Source: Bradyrhizobium betae (GTDB lineage: Bacteria; Pseudomonadota; Alphaproteobacteria; Rhizobiales; Xanthobacteraceae). From it: 64,000 bases of DNA. The stretch lies in the NCBI RefSeq assembly GCF_008932115.1, contig NZ_CP044543.1, positions 7,012,501 to 7,076,500 of the forward strand, given 5' to 3'. The position numbers and the translations under genes are program-made. Below are positions 42,768-54,388 of this stretch, in pieces. Positions within the stretch are counted from its first letter, which is position 1, and every line of letters starts with the position of its first letter. Under the pieces are notes generated by a model. The model was not told the DNA's origin, ran no database searches, and saw only the letters and a program-made list of their open reading frames with translations.

Positions 42768-44122
42768 GCGTGTTCGGTATCGGTCTCGCCTACGGGCTGG
42801 CGACGCTGTTCGTAATGTTCTCGGGCATGCCCATTGCGTTCGCGCTCGGCGCGGTCGCGGTCGTGTTCATGGGCATCTATATGCCTGCCGCATCGCTGGA
42901 TACGGTGACGCAGAACGTCTACGAGGAAATGGCCTCGATCACGCTGCTGTCGATCCCGCTCTTCATCCTGAAGGGGGCCGCGATCGGCAAGTCGCGCGCC
43001 GGCCAGGATCTCTATTCGGCCCTGCATGCCTGGCTGCACCGCGTGCCCGGCGGCCTCGGCGTCGCCAACGTGTTCGCCTGCGCGCTGTTCGCGGCGATGG
43101 CGGGCTCCTCGCCCGCGACCTGCTCGGCGATCGGCTCGGCCGGCATCCCCGAAATGCGCAAGCGCGGCTACTCCGGCGGTTTTGCCGCCGGCATCATCGC
43201 CGCCGGCGGCACGCTCGGCATCCTGCTGCCGCCCTCCATCACCATGATCCTGTTCGCCGTCGCGGCGGAGAAATCGCTCGGACGGCTGTTCCTCGCCGGC
43301 ATCGGGCCCGGCCTGCTGCTGGTCACGCTGTTCGGCGTCTACGCGGTGTTCCGCTTCCGCCGGGAATATGCCGCCGCTGAAGCCATCTACAAGAACGGCG
43401 GCCCCGAAGCTGCGATCCTCGCCCGCGACGAGTACACGCTCGCCGAACGCTTCAGCGTGCTGCCACGCGTGATCCCGTTCGTGCTGCTGCTCACCGGCGT
43501 GATGATCGCGCTCTATGGCGGTTACGCGACCCCGTCGGAGACCGCCGGCCTCGGCGGCCTCTTGGCACTGGCGCTGATCGCCGCGATCTACAGCGTATGG
43601 CGGCCAAGCGACCTCGCCCCGATCATGAAATCGACGATCCGGGAATCGACCATGCTGATGATGATCATCGGCATGTCGCTGCTCTATTCCTACGTGATGA
43701 GCTATCTGCACATCTCGCAGTCGGTCGCCGAATCCATCGTCGCGATGCACCTGCCGCGCTGGGAGCTGCTCTTCGCGATCCTCGTGATGGTCGTCGTGCT
43801 CGGCTTCTTCCTGCCGCCGGTCTCGATCATCCTGATGACCGCGCCGATCATCCTGCCACCCCTACGCGCCGCCAATTTCGATATCATCTGGTTCGGCGTG
43901 GTCATGACCATCGTGATGGAGATGGGCCTGATCCATCCGCCGGTGGGGTTGAACATCTTCGTCATCCGCAACGTCGCGCCGGATATTCCCCTGCGCGAGG
44001 TGATCTGGGGCACCCTGCCCTTCGTGCTGCTGATGATGCTCGCGGTGCTGCTGCTGTGCTTCGTGCCCGAGATCTCGACCGGACTGCCTGACCTCGTGAT
44101 GGGGCCGGACGGGAGCAGGTAG
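42764..44122 (+). CDS. TRAP transporter large permease (DctM family)
   Basis: The 452-residue permease has about 12 TM helices. It contains SIPLFILKGAAIGKS, ALFAAMAGSSPATCSAIGSAGIPEM and AAGGTLGILLPPSITMILFA, the family's conserved loops, plus a C-terminal GLIHPPVGLNIFVI. It imports the substrate presented by DctP using an ion gradient. It is last in the operon and faces the leucine operon, with a palindromic repeat between them. Confidence 0.93.
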   Translation: MSVFGIGLAYGLATLFVMFSGMPIAFALGAVAVVFMGIYMPAASLDTVTQNVYEEMASITLLSIPLFILKGAAIGKSRAGQDLYSALHAWLHRVPGGLGVANVFACALFAAMAGSSPATCSAIGSAGIPEMRKRGYSGGFAAGIIAAGGTLGILLPPSITMILFAVAAEKSLGRLFLAGIGPGLLLVTLFGVYAVFRFRREYAAAEAIYKNGGPEAAILARDEYTLAERFSVLPRVIPFVLLLTGVMIALYGGYATPSETAGLGGLLALALIAAIYSVWRPSDLAPIMKSTIRESTMLMMIIGMSLLYSYVMSYLHISQSVAESIVAMHLPRWELLFAILVMVVVLGFFLPPVSIILMTAPIILPPLRAANFDIIWFGVVMTIVMEMGLIHPPVGLNIFVIRNVAPDIPLREVIWGTLPFVLLMMLAVLLLCFVPEISTGLPDLVMGPDGSR

Positions 44123-44139
44123 CTGCAATCACGATTGCC

Positions 44140-44229
44140 GTAGGGTCGGCAAAGCGAAGCGTGCCCACCATTGACTCAAAACCGTTGAGAGATGGTGGGC
44201 ACGGCGCTCCGCGCCTTTGCCCACCCTAC
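44140..44229. repeat. Dispersed palindromic repeat between convergent genes
   Basis: The arms GTAGGGTCGGCAAAGCG and CGCCTTTGCCCACCCTAC pair, with inner arms GTGCCCACCAT/ATGGTGGGCAC around a 22-base centre. The distal edge supplies the TAG stop of the HMG-CoA lyase gene. The hairpin may act as a two-way terminator. Confidence 0.8.
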
Positions 44230-45137
44230 GAATTCGCCCGCCTCTTCTTCGCATTCAACGCGGAGGCCACGCGGCTCACAGGGGGCTTGCCGAGCACGCC
44301 GCTCATCGCGTTGGTCGCGGCCAGCAGCTTGTCCATGTCCACGCCGGTCCTGACGCCCATGCCTTCGAGCATGTAGACGACATCCTCGGTCGCGACATTG
44401 CCGGTCGCGCCCGGCGCGTAGGGGCAGCCGCCGAGGCCGCCGGCGGCGGCGTCGATGACGCGGACGCCCTCCTCCAGGCCGGCATAGAGATTGGCGAGGG
44501 CTTGGCCGTAGGTGTCGTGAAAATGCATCGCGAGCTTGGCGGCGGGAATGTTGGCGCTGACCGCGCGCAGCATCGCCTTGGCCTTGTCAGGCGTGCCGAC
44601 GCCGATGGTATCGCCGAGCGAGACCTCGTAGCAGCCGAGCTCCCATAGCGTGCTGGCGAGATCGGCCACCGCCTTTGGCTTGATCTCGCCGTCGAAGGGG
44701 CAGCCGAGCACGCAGGAAATATAGCCGCGCACCGGTACGCGGTCGGCCCTGGCGCGCGCCAGCACCGGCTTGAACCGCTCGATGGACTCCGCGACCGTGC
44801 AATTGATGTTGGCGCGCGAAAAGCCCTCCGAGGCTGCCGCGAACACGGAGACGACTTTCGCGCCGGCCGCACGAGCGGCGTCATAGCCCTTCTCGTTCGG
44901 CACCAGCACGTGGAATTCGGCACCCTTGATGTGGCTCACGCCACGCAGCACGGCATCGGAGCTTGCCATTTGCGGGATCGCCTTGGGCGAGACGAAGGCG
45001 CCAACCTCGACCGTATTCAGGCCGGCCGCCACCAGCGCCTCGACGAAGGCGATGCGGGCCTCGACGCTGACCGGCGTCTTCTCGTTCTGGAGGCCGTCGC
45101 GCGGCCCCATTTCGATGATGCGGACGGGATCGCTCAT
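44226..45137 (-). CDS. Hydroxymethylglutaryl-CoA lyase
   Basis: The 303-residue TIM-barrel enzyme splits HMG-CoA to acetoacetate and acetyl-CoA, the last step of leucine breakdown. Landmarks are MGPRDGLQNEK (metal and substrate loop), VLGCPFDGEIKP, AMHFHDTYGQAL with the metal His pair, and GGLGGCPYAPGATGNVATED with the catalytic Cys. ATG 45137 lies 1 base after the carboxylase alpha stop. A GTG at 45146 would overlap it. It is the last gene of the leucine operon. Its stop codon falls in a palindromic repeat. Confidence 0.93.
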   Translation of the reverse strand: MSDPVRIIEMGPRDGLQNEKTPVSVEARIAFVEALVAAGLNTVEVGAFVSPKAIPQMASSDAVLRGVSHIKGAEFHVLVPNEKGYDAARAAGAKVVSVFAAASEGFSRANINCTVAESIERFKPVLARARADRVPVRGYISCVLGCPFDGEIKPKAVADLASTLWELGCYEVSLGDTIGVGTPDKAKAMLRAVSANIPAAKLAMHFHDTYGQALANLYAGLEEGVRVIDAAAGGLGGCPYAPGATGNVATEDVVYMLEGMGVRTGVDMDKLLAATNAMSGVLGKPPVSRVASALNAKKRRANS

Positions 45138-45138
45138 A

Positions 45139-47166
<2,028 letters not shown>

Positions 47167-47170
47167 CGCA

Positions 47171-48775
47171 TCACATCCTGAACAGGCCGAATTTCGTCGG
47201 CTCGATCGGCGCATTCGACGCCGCCGAGAGGCCAAGGCCGAGCACGAGGCGGGTGTCGGCCGGGTCGATCACGCCGTCGTCCCACAGGCGCGCGGTGGCG
47301 TAGTAGGGATGCCCCTGGCTGTCATACTGCGCGCGGATCGGCTCGCGGAACTTGTCTTCCTCGTCCTTGGACCAGCTATCGCCCTTGGCCTCGATATTGT
47401 CGCGGCGGACCTGGCTCAGCACCATCGAGGCCTGCTCGCCGCCCATCACCGAGATGCGCGCGTTCGGCCACATCCACAGGAAACGCGGCGAATAGGCGCG
47501 GCCGCACATGCCGTAATTGCCGGCGCCGTAGGAGCCGCCGATCACGACGGTGAACTTCGGTACCGAGGCGGTCGCAACCGCCGTCACCAGCTTGGCGCCG
47601 TCGCGCGCGATGCCGCCGGCCTCGTATTTCTTGCCGACCATGAAGCCGGTAATGTTCTGCAGGAACACCAGCGGAATGCCGCGCTGGCAGCACAGCTCGA
47701 TGAAATGAGCGCCCTTCAGCGAGCTCTCGCTGAACAGGATGCCGTTGTTGGCGATGATGCCGACCGGAAAGCCCCAGATATGGGCGAAGCCGCACACAAG
47801 CGTCGTGCCATAGAGCTTCTTGAACTCGTCGAACTCGGAGCCGTCGACGACGCGGGCGATGATGTCGCGCACGTCGAACGGCTTCCTGCCGTCGACGGGC
47901 ACCACGCCGTAGATCTCCTCCGCCGCGAACAGCGGATCGCGCGGCGGATGCATGTTGAGGTTCGGCCGCGTGGACGGCTTCAGCGTGCCGACGATGCGCC
48001 GGGCAATGCCGATCGCATGGGCGTCGTTCTGGGCGTAATGATCGGTCACGCCCGACTGCCGCGAATGCACGTCGGCGCCGCCGAGCTCCTCCGCGCTGAC
48101 GACCTCGCCGGTCGCCGCCTTCACCAGCGGCGGGCCGCCGAGAAAGATAGTGCCCTGATTGCGCACGATGATGCTCTCGTCCGACATCGCCGGCACATAG
48201 GCCCCGCCGGCGGTGCAGGAGCCCATCACGATCGCGATCTGCGGAATGCCCTGCGACGACATCTGTGCCTGGTTGTAGAAGATGCGACCGAAATGCCGCT
48301 CGTCGGGAAAGATCTCGTCCTGCAGCGGCAGGAAGGCGCCGCCGGAATCGACCATGTAGACGCAGGGAAGATTGTTCTGCCGCGCCACGTCCTGCGCGCG
48401 CAGATGCTTCTTCACGGTCATCGGATAATAGGTGCCACCTTTGATCGTGGCGTCGTTGGCGACAACAACGCATTCGCGGCCTGCGATGCGCCCCACCCCC
48501 GTGACGACGCTCGCCGAATGCACGTCACCGCCATAGAGGCCGTAGGCCGCGAGCGGCGACAGCTCCAGGAACGAGGTCCCGGGATCGACCAGCAGGTCGA
48601 CGCGCTCGCGCGCCAGCATCTTTCCGCGCGCGGTGTGGCGGTTGCGCGAAACCTCGCCGCCGCCGCCGGCGACCTGGCTGAGCTTTTCGCGCAAGTCCGC
48701 GACGAGGCCGCGCATGGATTCGGCGTTCCGCGCGAAATCCGACGAAGAAGGATCGATACTGGAATGAAGCGGCAT
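47171..48775 (-). CDS. Methylcrotonyl-CoA carboxylase carboxyltransferase beta subunit
   Basis: The 534-residue crotonase-fold carboxyltransferase transfers CO2 from biotin to 3-methylcrotonyl-CoA. It has [23 protein letters not shown]-type loops ([17 protein letters not shown]) and [20 protein letters not shown], the MCC-type signature that distinguishes it from propionyl-CoA carboxylase. Length fits the family. ATG 48775 ([11 protein letters not shown]) was preferred, with 65 bases between it and the dehydrogenase gene. Confidence 0.93.
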   Translation of the reverse strand: MPLHSSIDPSSSDFARNAESMRGLVADLREKLSQVAGGGGEVSRNRHTARGKMLARERVDLLVDPGTSFLELSPLAAYGLYGGDVHSASVVTGVGRIAGRECVVVANDATIKGGTYYPMTVKKHLRAQDVARQNNLPCVYMVDSGGAFLPLQDEIFPDERHFGRIFYNQAQMSSQGIPQIAIVMGSCTAGGAYVPAMSDESIIVRNQGTIFLGGPPLVKAATGEVVSAEELGGADVHSRQSGVTDHYAQNDAHAIGIARRIVGTLKPSTRPNLNMHPPRDPLFAAEEIYGVVPVDGRKPFDVRDIIARVVDGSEFDEFKKLYGTTLVCGFAHIWGFPVGIIANNGILFSESSLKGAHFIELCCQRGIPLVFLQNITGFMVGKKYEAGGIARDGAKLVTAVATASVPKFTVVIGGSYGAGNYGMCGRAYSPRFLWMWPNARISVMGGEQASMVLSQVRRDNIEAKGDSWSKDEEDKFREPIRAQYDSQGHPYYATARLWDDGVIDPADTRLVLGLGLSAASNAPIEPTKFGLFRM

Positions 48776-48840
48776 GAGGTCCCGCGTTTCTGATGACGTG
48801 ATGAGAGGCCGCGACAACGCGCGGCAGTTTTGGCGTAAGC

Positions 48841-50013
48841 TTAGGCCGTTTCCGCCATCAGTTCGCGGCCGATCAGCATGCGGCGCACCTCCGAGGTGCC
48901 GGCGCCGATCTCATAGAGTTTGGCGTCGCGCCAGAGACGTCCGACAGGGAATTCGCTGGTGTAGCCGACGCCGCCAAGCGCCTGGATCGCCTCGCCCGCC
49001 ATCCACGTCGCCTTCTCCGCGGAATAGAGGATCGCAGCCGCCGCATCCTTGCGGAGCGTCCTGGCATGATCGGCGCGGTCGCAGGCGCGCCCGACCGCAT
49101 AGACATAGGCGCGCGTGGCCTGCCAGGTCGCATACATGTCGGCGAGCTTGCCCTGCATCAGCTGAAAATCGCCGATCGGCTGGCCGAACTGCTTGCGCTC
49201 GTGCATGTAGGGCACCACCGCGTCCATGCAGGCCGCCATGATGCCGAGCGGGCCGCCTGAAAGCACCGTGCGCTCATAGTCGAGGCCGGACATCAGCACC
49301 TTGACGCCCTCGCCCACCTTGCCGAGCACGTTCTCCGCCGGCACTTCGCACTCGTCGAAGAACAGAGGATAGGTGTTGGAGCCGCGCATGCCGAGCTTGT
49401 CGAGATGCTGGCCGTGGGTGAAGCCCTTGAAACCCTTCTCGACCAGGAAGGCGGTCATGCCGCGCGGTCCGGCCTCTGGATCGGTCTTGGCATAGACGAC
49501 CAGCACATCGGCGTCGCCGCCATTGGTGATCCACATCTTCGAGCCGTTGAGCACATAGCGATCGCCGCGCTTGTCGGCGCGCAGCTTCATCGAGACCACG
49601 TCCGATCCCGCGCCGGGCTCGGACATCGCGAGCGCCCCGACATACTCGCCGGAGATCAGTTTTGGCAGATAGCGCTGCCGCTGCGCGTCGTTGCCGTTGC
49701 GGCGGATCTGGTTGACGCAGAGATTGGAATGGGCGCCATAGGACAGACCGACGGCCGCGGAGCCGCGCGAGACCTCCTCCATGGCAACGATGTGGGCGAG
49801 ATAGCCCATGTTCGAGCCGCCATATTGCTCCGGCGCGGTCATGCCGTGCAGGCCGAGGTCGCCAAGGCGTTTCCAGAGGTCGGCCGGGAACAGATTGGCC
49901 TTCTCGATCTCGGCCGCGCGCGGCGTGATCTCCGCCTCCACGAAGGCGCGCACGGTGTCGCGCAGCATGCTGATGTCTTCGCCCAGATCGAAATCGATGC
50001 TCGGGATGTTCAA
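48841..50013 (-). CDS. Isovaleryl-CoA dehydrogenase
   Basis: The 390-residue FAD enzyme oxidises isovaleryl-CoA to 3-methylcrotonyl-CoA, passing electrons to ETF. The catalytic Glu sits in [16 protein letters not shown], the position specific to isovaleryl-CoA dehydrogenases. [35 protein letters not shown] and the C-terminal [19 protein letters not shown] are acyl-CoA dehydrogenase signatures. It is first in the operon ivd - mccB - mccA - HMG-CoA lyase and is divergent from an AraC-type regulator 99 bases away. Confidence 0.94.
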   Translation of the reverse strand: MNIPSIDFDLGEDISMLRDTVRAFVEAEITPRAAEIEKANLFPADLWKRLGDLGLHGMTAPEQYGGSNMGYLAHIVAMEEVSRGSAAVGLSYGAHSNLCVNQIRRNGNDAQRQRYLPKLISGEYVGALAMSEPGAGSDVVSMKLRADKRGDRYVLNGSKMWITNGGDADVLVVYAKTDPEAGPRGMTAFLVEKGFKGFTHGQHLDKLGMRGSNTYPLFFDECEVPAENVLGKVGEGVKVLMSGLDYERTVLSGGPLGIMAACMDAVVPYMHERKQFGQPIGDFQLMQGKLADMYATWQATRAYVYAVGRACDRADHARTLRKDAAAAILYSAEKATWMAGEAIQALGGVGYTSEFPVGRLWRDAKLYEIGAGTSEVRRMLIGRELMAETA

Positions 50014-50112
50014 GGCGATTCCTCCGTCTTTTATCGCCCGAACCTACCGCCGTCCGGGTGCCGTGGCGGTCGAAAAGGTTGCATTTTCCGCCAACTTTGG
50101 CGAGGATTTTTC

Positions 50113-51141
50113 ATGCCTTTTCAAGCCGCCACCGCGACACCCCGCCGCGCCATGACCCCCGCCGCCTTCGTCCGCGGCGTGGTCGCCGCCTATGTCCGCT
50201 ACGGGCGGGATGCGGCCGAGGCCCTGGGCAAGGGCCAGGTCACCGAGGACCTCGTTCAATCCGGCGACGGGCGGGTCACGGCGGCCCAGTTCGAGGCGCT
50301 GGCCGGCCACGCCATGCGTGAGCTCGACGACGAGGCGCTCGGCTGGTTCTCGCGCCGGCTGCCCTGGGGGACCTATGGCATGCTGTGCCGCGCCTCGATC
50401 ACGGCGCCCAATCTCGAGGTCGCCCTCAAGCGCTGGTGCCGGCATCATCGCCTGCTGACCGAGGACGTGCTGTTCGAGCTCGCGATTGGCGAAGAGACCG
50501 CGACCATCTCCATCCGCGAGCAGCGCGATCTCGGCCCGTTGCGCGAATTCTGCCTGGTCACCCTGCTCCGCTATGTGCTCGGCTTCTCCTGCTGGGCGGT
50601 CGATTCCGCGATCGCGCTGCGCACGGCGGAATTTCCCTTTGCCGAGCCCGGCCATATCTCGGTCTATCCGACCATCTTCTGCAAGAACCTGAGCTTCGAT
50701 GCGGACAGCGCCCGCATCGTCTTCGACAAGCACTATCTTTCGCTGCCGTTCACGCGCAGCGCCGCCGATCTCGACAGCATGCTCAAGGGCGCGCTGCGGC
50801 TGACGGTGCTGCCATACAGGCGCGACCGGCTGCTGGTCGAACGCGTTCGCCGCGTGCTCCGCAATGGGCGCGGCCGCAGTCTTGGCGCCGAGGATGTCGC
50901 AAGCGAGCTGGCGCTATCCACCCGCACCATGCATCGGCGCCTGCGCGAGGAAGCAACCTCGCTGCGCGATCTCAAGGAAGAGGCAAAGTTCGAGCTGGCA
51001 AAGCAGGAGCTGATGCGGGGGCGTGCGCCGATCAAGCGCATCGCGGAGATCGCCGGTTTCCGCAACGAGAAGAGCTTTTCGCGCGCCTTCCGCAGCTGGA
51101 CCGGCGCGAGCCCACGCGAGTTTCGCGGGCGCTATCGTTGA
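50113..51141 (+). CDS. AraC-family transcriptional regulator
   Basis: The 342-residue protein has an N-terminal arabinose-binding-type (PF12625-like) effector domain, residues about 15-200. A C-terminal double helix-turn-helix follows, with SLGAEDVASELALSTRTMHRRL and IKRIAEIAGFRNEKSFSRAFRSWTGASPREF. ATG 50113 was chosen because upstream in-frame sequence is antisense to the dehydrogenase gene. Its divergent placement suggests it controls the leucine/isovalerate operon and itself, with an intermediate as effector. That is an inference. Confidence 0.88.
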   Translation: MPFQAATATPRRAMTPAAFVRGVVAAYVRYGRDAAEALGKGQVTEDLVQSGDGRVTAAQFEALAGHAMRELDDEALGWFSRRLPWGTYGMLCRASITAPNLEVALKRWCRHHRLLTEDVLFELAIGEETATISIREQRDLGPLREFCLVTLLRYVLGFSCWAVDSAIALRTAEFPFAEPGHISVYPTIFCKNLSFDADSARIVFDKHYLSLPFTRSAADLDSMLKGALRLTVLPYRRDRLLVERVRRVLRNGRGRSLGAEDVASELALSTRTMHRRLREEATSLRDLKEEAKFELAKQELMRGRAPIKRIAEIAGFRNEKSFSRAFRSWTGASPREFRGRYR

Positions 51142-51210
51142 GCCCTGCAAGCGCATACGGCCTCCGCGATCGAACGCAGAGGCCGCATTACGCTGGAACT
51201 GATAGTCGGC

Positions 51211-51501
51211 TTAGTTCGAGGACTTGTCCTTGGCCGGACGAGTCTTGGCGCGGGTCTGCTTCGGCTGGAAGGCGAGCGCGTCGTTGGTCTTCGCGCCGCC
51301 AGCCTGCGAGCACGAGCCGCCGATGCCGCCGGCCGCCTGACGGCAGGCTTCCATCGTCGGATAGCCGCAGCCGTGAGCCGCCTGGGCGCCGTTGGTGATG
51401 CAATAGTCTTCGGCCTGCGCGGCGGGCGCGGTCATCACGAGGAAGGCGGATGCAAACAGCGTCGCGGCGGACGCGACGAGCGTCTTCGAAATCGAGGTCA
51501 T
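51211..51501 (-). CDS. DUF3551-like small secreted protein
   Basis: The 96-residue protein has a signal peptide (LVASAATLFASAFLVMTAPAAQA) and a mature region YCITNGAQAAHGCGYPTMEACRQAAGGIGGSC. The Cys spacing (YC...GCGYPTMEAC...C) matches the DUF3551 pattern of small periplasmic proteins common in Bradyrhizobium. A basic tail (KQTRAKTRPAKDK) ends it. ATG 51501 was chosen at the signal peptide. Function unknown. Confidence 0.75.
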   Translation of the reverse strand: MTSISKTLVASAATLFASAFLVMTAPAAQAEDYCITNGAQAAHGCGYPTMEACRQAAGGIGGSCSQAGGAKTNDALAFQPKQTRAKTRPAKDKSSN

Positions 51502-51679
51502 GTCGTCTTTTCCTGTTTCAGGATCCCACAAAAGAGTCCTCGGCATGCGACGCACGCTGAGGTTCACGCCTCGCATGTAGGCCAAGTCCGCGAGCCGGCA
51601 ATCACGGCTCTGCGCATTGCAGGCCCCTTGAAATCACATGTCAAACTTAGGTGACTTACTAAGTAGTTAATTCATTATA

Positions 51680-51700
51680 ATCCGAAGCCCATATTCGGAT
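51680..51700. other. 7-bp inverted repeat in an AT-rich stretch
   Basis: ATCCGAA (51680-51686) pairs with TTCGGAT (51694-51700) around a 7-base loop. It lies in an AT-rich stretch about 77 bases beyond the Lrp gene stop at 51777. It could end that transcript, although no U tract follows. Confidence 0.3.
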
Positions 51701-51776
51701 ACGGAGCCGCGCTCAGCGCTTTGAATTGATTGGCGAGTTCGTGCGAGCCGCGCCGAGATGGGAGCGCGCAGATCCC

Positions 51777-52265
51777 CTATCCCGCCACCACCACGTGCGC
51801 CTGCAACGGCAACGGCACGTCCTTGGCAACCCCCAGCACCGGAAAGCTACGGACGTTCTTCACATCAGGCATCGCGGCGAAATGCAGCAATTGCTGGCGC
51901 ATGCTCTCGACGCTCGGCGCAACGCATTTGAGCAGGTAGTCGGTGTCGCCCGAGATGCGCCAGCACTGCTGGATGCGCGGGATCGCGGCGATCGAACTCT
52001 CGAACGTCTCCAGCACCGGCTGGGCCTGACTGCCGAGCTGGATCGAGACGAACGACACCACCTCATAGCCGAGCATCCGCTCGTCGATGACGGCGCGCAC
52101 CGCCTTGATGACGCCGCGGCTGAACAGCGATTTGAGCCGCCGCAGGCAGTTCGGCGCGGACACGCCGACGCGCAGCGCCAGCTCGTTGTTGCGAACCCGC
52201 CCGTCCTGCTGCAGCTCGGAGAGTATCTTCAGATCGACGCCGTCGAGCTGGTCACGCCCGGCCAT
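51777..52265 (-). CDS. Lrp/AsnC-family transcriptional regulator
   Basis: The 162-residue regulator has an N-terminal HTH (LDGVDLKILSELQQDGRVRNN, then SAPNCLRRLKSLFSRGVI) and a C-terminal RAM effector domain (VSIQLGSQAQPVLETFES, GDTDYLLKCVAPSVESM). It probably responds to an amino acid. No divergent target gene is adjacent, so its regulon is unknown. ATG 52265 begins MAGRDQLDGVDLK. Confidence 0.9.
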   Translation of the reverse strand: MAGRDQLDGVDLKILSELQQDGRVRNNELALRVGVSAPNCLRRLKSLFSRGVIKAVRAVIDERMLGYEVVSFVSIQLGSQAQPVLETFESSIAAIPRIQQCWRISGDTDYLLKCVAPSVESMRQQLLHFAAMPDVKNVRSFPVLGVAKDVPLPLQAHVVVAG

Positions 52266-52357
52266 CCCCCACCTCGTCATGGTCGTGTCATGCGAGGCAG
52301 CGAAGCACGCAGCAGTATTGGTGCCAAGGGTTCGCGAGCTCGGCGATTAGCCGCTCC

Positions 52358-52437
52358 CGGCCGGGCTTGTCCCGGCCATCCCAGTTCTTTCATCGGCCCC
52401 AAAACGTGGATGCCCGGGACAAGCCCGGGCATGACGC
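52358..52437. repeat. Dispersed palindromic element, second copy
   Basis: The arms CCGGGCTTGTCCCGGCCATC and GTGGATGCCCGGGACAAGCC are the same as in the element inside pbpC (28640-28725), separated here by about 28 unrelated bases. It is intergenic, between the Lrp gene and the NDUFS4-like gene. Confidence 0.85.
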
Positions 52438-52458
52438 CTCGATAGAGTCTGGCTGGGC

Positions 52459-52764
52459 TCAATGCGTCCAGGGCTCGCCGCGCCGGAACGAGAAATTGTC
52501 CGCATAGGCGACCGGCCGGCGGATCGAATCCTGGGGCTCGATGACCTGGTAGGCGATGCCTTTGCGCTCGCAATAGGCGATGGCTTCTTCCTTGGAGTGG
52601 AAGCGCAGGGTGATCTGCTGCTTCATGTCGCCAGACGAGGTCCAGCCCATCAGCGGCTCGACCGCGCGCGGCTGCTCCGGCTCGTAATCCAGCTGCCATT
52701 CCTTGGTCTTGGACCGGCCGGATTGCATCGCGTTCTTGGCGGGCTTGAAAATGCGTGCGGTCAT
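52459..52764 (-). CDS. NADH dehydrogenase accessory subunit, NDUFS4/ETC complex I conserved-region family
   Basis: The 101-residue protein reads MTARIFKPAKNAMQSGRSKT, then WQLDYEPEQPRAVEPLMGWTSS, then ITLRFHSKEEAIAYCERKGI and RRPVAYADNFSFRRGEPWTH. This is the NDUFS4 (18 kDa) subunit pattern found in alphaproteobacterial complex I, where it stabilises the N-module. It is encoded away from the nuo operon, as is usual. ATG 52764 was chosen. Longer frames lack similarity. Confidence 0.88.
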   Translation of the reverse strand: MTARIFKPAKNAMQSGRSKTKEWQLDYEPEQPRAVEPLMGWTSSGDMKQQITLRFHSKEEAIAYCERKGIAYQVIEPQDSIRRPVAYADNFSFRRGEPWTH

Positions 52765-53024
52765 TGGCTGTCCGGGCCCTCTTCGTCTTTTCGTTCGAAT
52801 TCGATGCGTCACGGTGACAGTTGGTGGAAACCGTGGGCATAGATAGTATAGAGACACCTTTCGGGAACTGATCAGTGATTCCGGCCCCCGGGTCGCCTCA
52901 CCGACGGTATAGTCATTATGCTGCACCGTGACAATTGCGTACCCGCCTTCCGCGCCGGGATCCCAGCCCGGCAGCACCGCCTCGCCGACCTCAGCGTATC
53001 CGCCCCCTCCGAAAGCCCCCTCGC

Positions 53025-54203
53025 ATGGCCTTCCTGAACATCAGCGCTACCCTTCCCGAGAAAGGCCGCGACCTCAGGCTCGACCTGTTTCGCGGCGTCG
53101 CGAACTGGGCGATCTTCCTCGACCATATCCCCGACAACGTCGTGAACTGGATCACGACCCGCAATTACGGCTTTTCCGACGCCGCCGACCTGTTCGTCTT
53201 CATCTCCGGCTACACCGCCTCCTTCGTCTATGCGCGAATGATGCTGGACCGCGGCTTCATCGTCGGCGCCACCCGGCTCACCAAGCGGGTCTGGCAGCTC
53301 TACGTCGCCCACATCATCCTGTTCGTGATCTACATCGCCTCAATCAGCTATCTGGCGCTCCGCTTCGGCGACTCCGAGATGATCAACGAGTTCAACGTCG
53401 TCGGCCTCGTCGACAACGCCACCGAGACGCTGCGCCAGGGCCTGTTCCTGCGCTTCAAGCCGCTCAATCTCGACGTGCTGCCGCTCTACATCGTGCTGAT
53501 GGGGCTGTTTCCGCCGGTGCTTTGGTTCATGCTGCGCAAGCCGGATCTGACGATGGCGCTGTCGATCGTGCTGTGGCTCACCGCGCGCCACTATGGCCTG
53601 AACCTGACCGCCTATCCGGCCGGCCAGTGGTATTTCAACCCGTATGCCTGGCAGGTGCTGTTCGTGTTCGGCGCCTGGTGCGCGATGGGCGGGGCACGGC
53701 GCTCGATGACGATCATCAATTCGCCGATCACGCTCTGGTTCTGCATCGGCTATCTGCTGTTCGCGCTGGTCATGACCATGGCGGGCCGCTTCCCGACCCT
53801 CGGCGGCATGTTCCCGGAATGGCTGTTCTCGGCGTTCAACCCGAACGACAAGACCAACCTCGCGCCCTATCGCTTCATCCACTTCGTCGTGATCGTGATC
53901 ATGGTGATCCGCTTCGTCCCGAAGGAGTGGCCGGGCCTGGAGTGGAAGGTGTTCGACCCGATCATCGTGTGCGGCCAGCAGTCGCTCGCGGTGTTCTGCG
54001 TCGGCGTGTTCCTGTCCTTCGTCGGCCATTTCGAGCTGTCGATGAGCTCGGGCTCGCTGCTGGCACAGATCTTCGTCAGTGTGGCCGGCATCGCGATCAT
54101 GACCACGGTCGCCTACTACATTTCGTGGTCGAAGAAGCAGGACAAGCCGCTGAAGCCGCCGCCGGCCAAGCCGGCGGCCGCCGCGCCCGCCAAGGCCGCC
54201 TGA
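53025..54203 (+). CDS. opgC: OpgC-domain membrane protein
   Basis: The 392-residue membrane protein has about ten TM helices. The N-terminal segment (GRDLRLDLFRGVANWAIFLDHIP) and ADLFVFISGYTASFVYARMM are the OpgC/acyltransferase-3-like core. OpgC proteins succinylate osmoregulated periplasmic glucans. A Lys/Pro/Ala-rich cytoplasmic tail (KPLKPPPAKPAAAAPAKAA) ends it. ATG 53025 (MAFLNISATLPEK) was preferred over an upstream Pro/Arg-rich extension. It is divergent from the NDUFS4-like gene. Confidence 0.87.
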   Translation: MAFLNISATLPEKGRDLRLDLFRGVANWAIFLDHIPDNVVNWITTRNYGFSDAADLFVFISGYTASFVYARMMLDRGFIVGATRLTKRVWQLYVAHIILFVIYIASISYLALRFGDSEMINEFNVVGLVDNATETLRQGLFLRFKPLNLDVLPLYIVLMGLFPPVLWFMLRKPDLTMALSIVLWLTARHYGLNLTAYPAGQWYFNPYAWQVLFVFGAWCAMGGARRSMTIINSPITLWFCIGYLLFALVMTMAGRFPTLGGMFPEWLFSAFNPNDKTNLAPYRFIHFVVIVIMVIRFVPKEWPGLEWKVFDPIIVCGQQSLAVFCVGVFLSFVGHFELSMSSGSLLAQIFVSVAGIAIMTTVAYYISWSKKQDKPLKPPPAKPAAAAPAKAA

Positions 54204-54388
54204 AGGCCGCCTGAACCGCGACGCGCCTGCCTCCGGGGCGCGCAGTTGGGTTGGCCGGACCGCTTTCGGCTGGTCCGGGACCGGATTGACCTGCGTCAAC
54301 CAGAAGGGCCGCCGGCCGGAATAGTGTCGGCCCGACATGCGCCGCCACATCGATGTCGGCGTCCTCCCCGTAGACAAGGCCCAAACAC

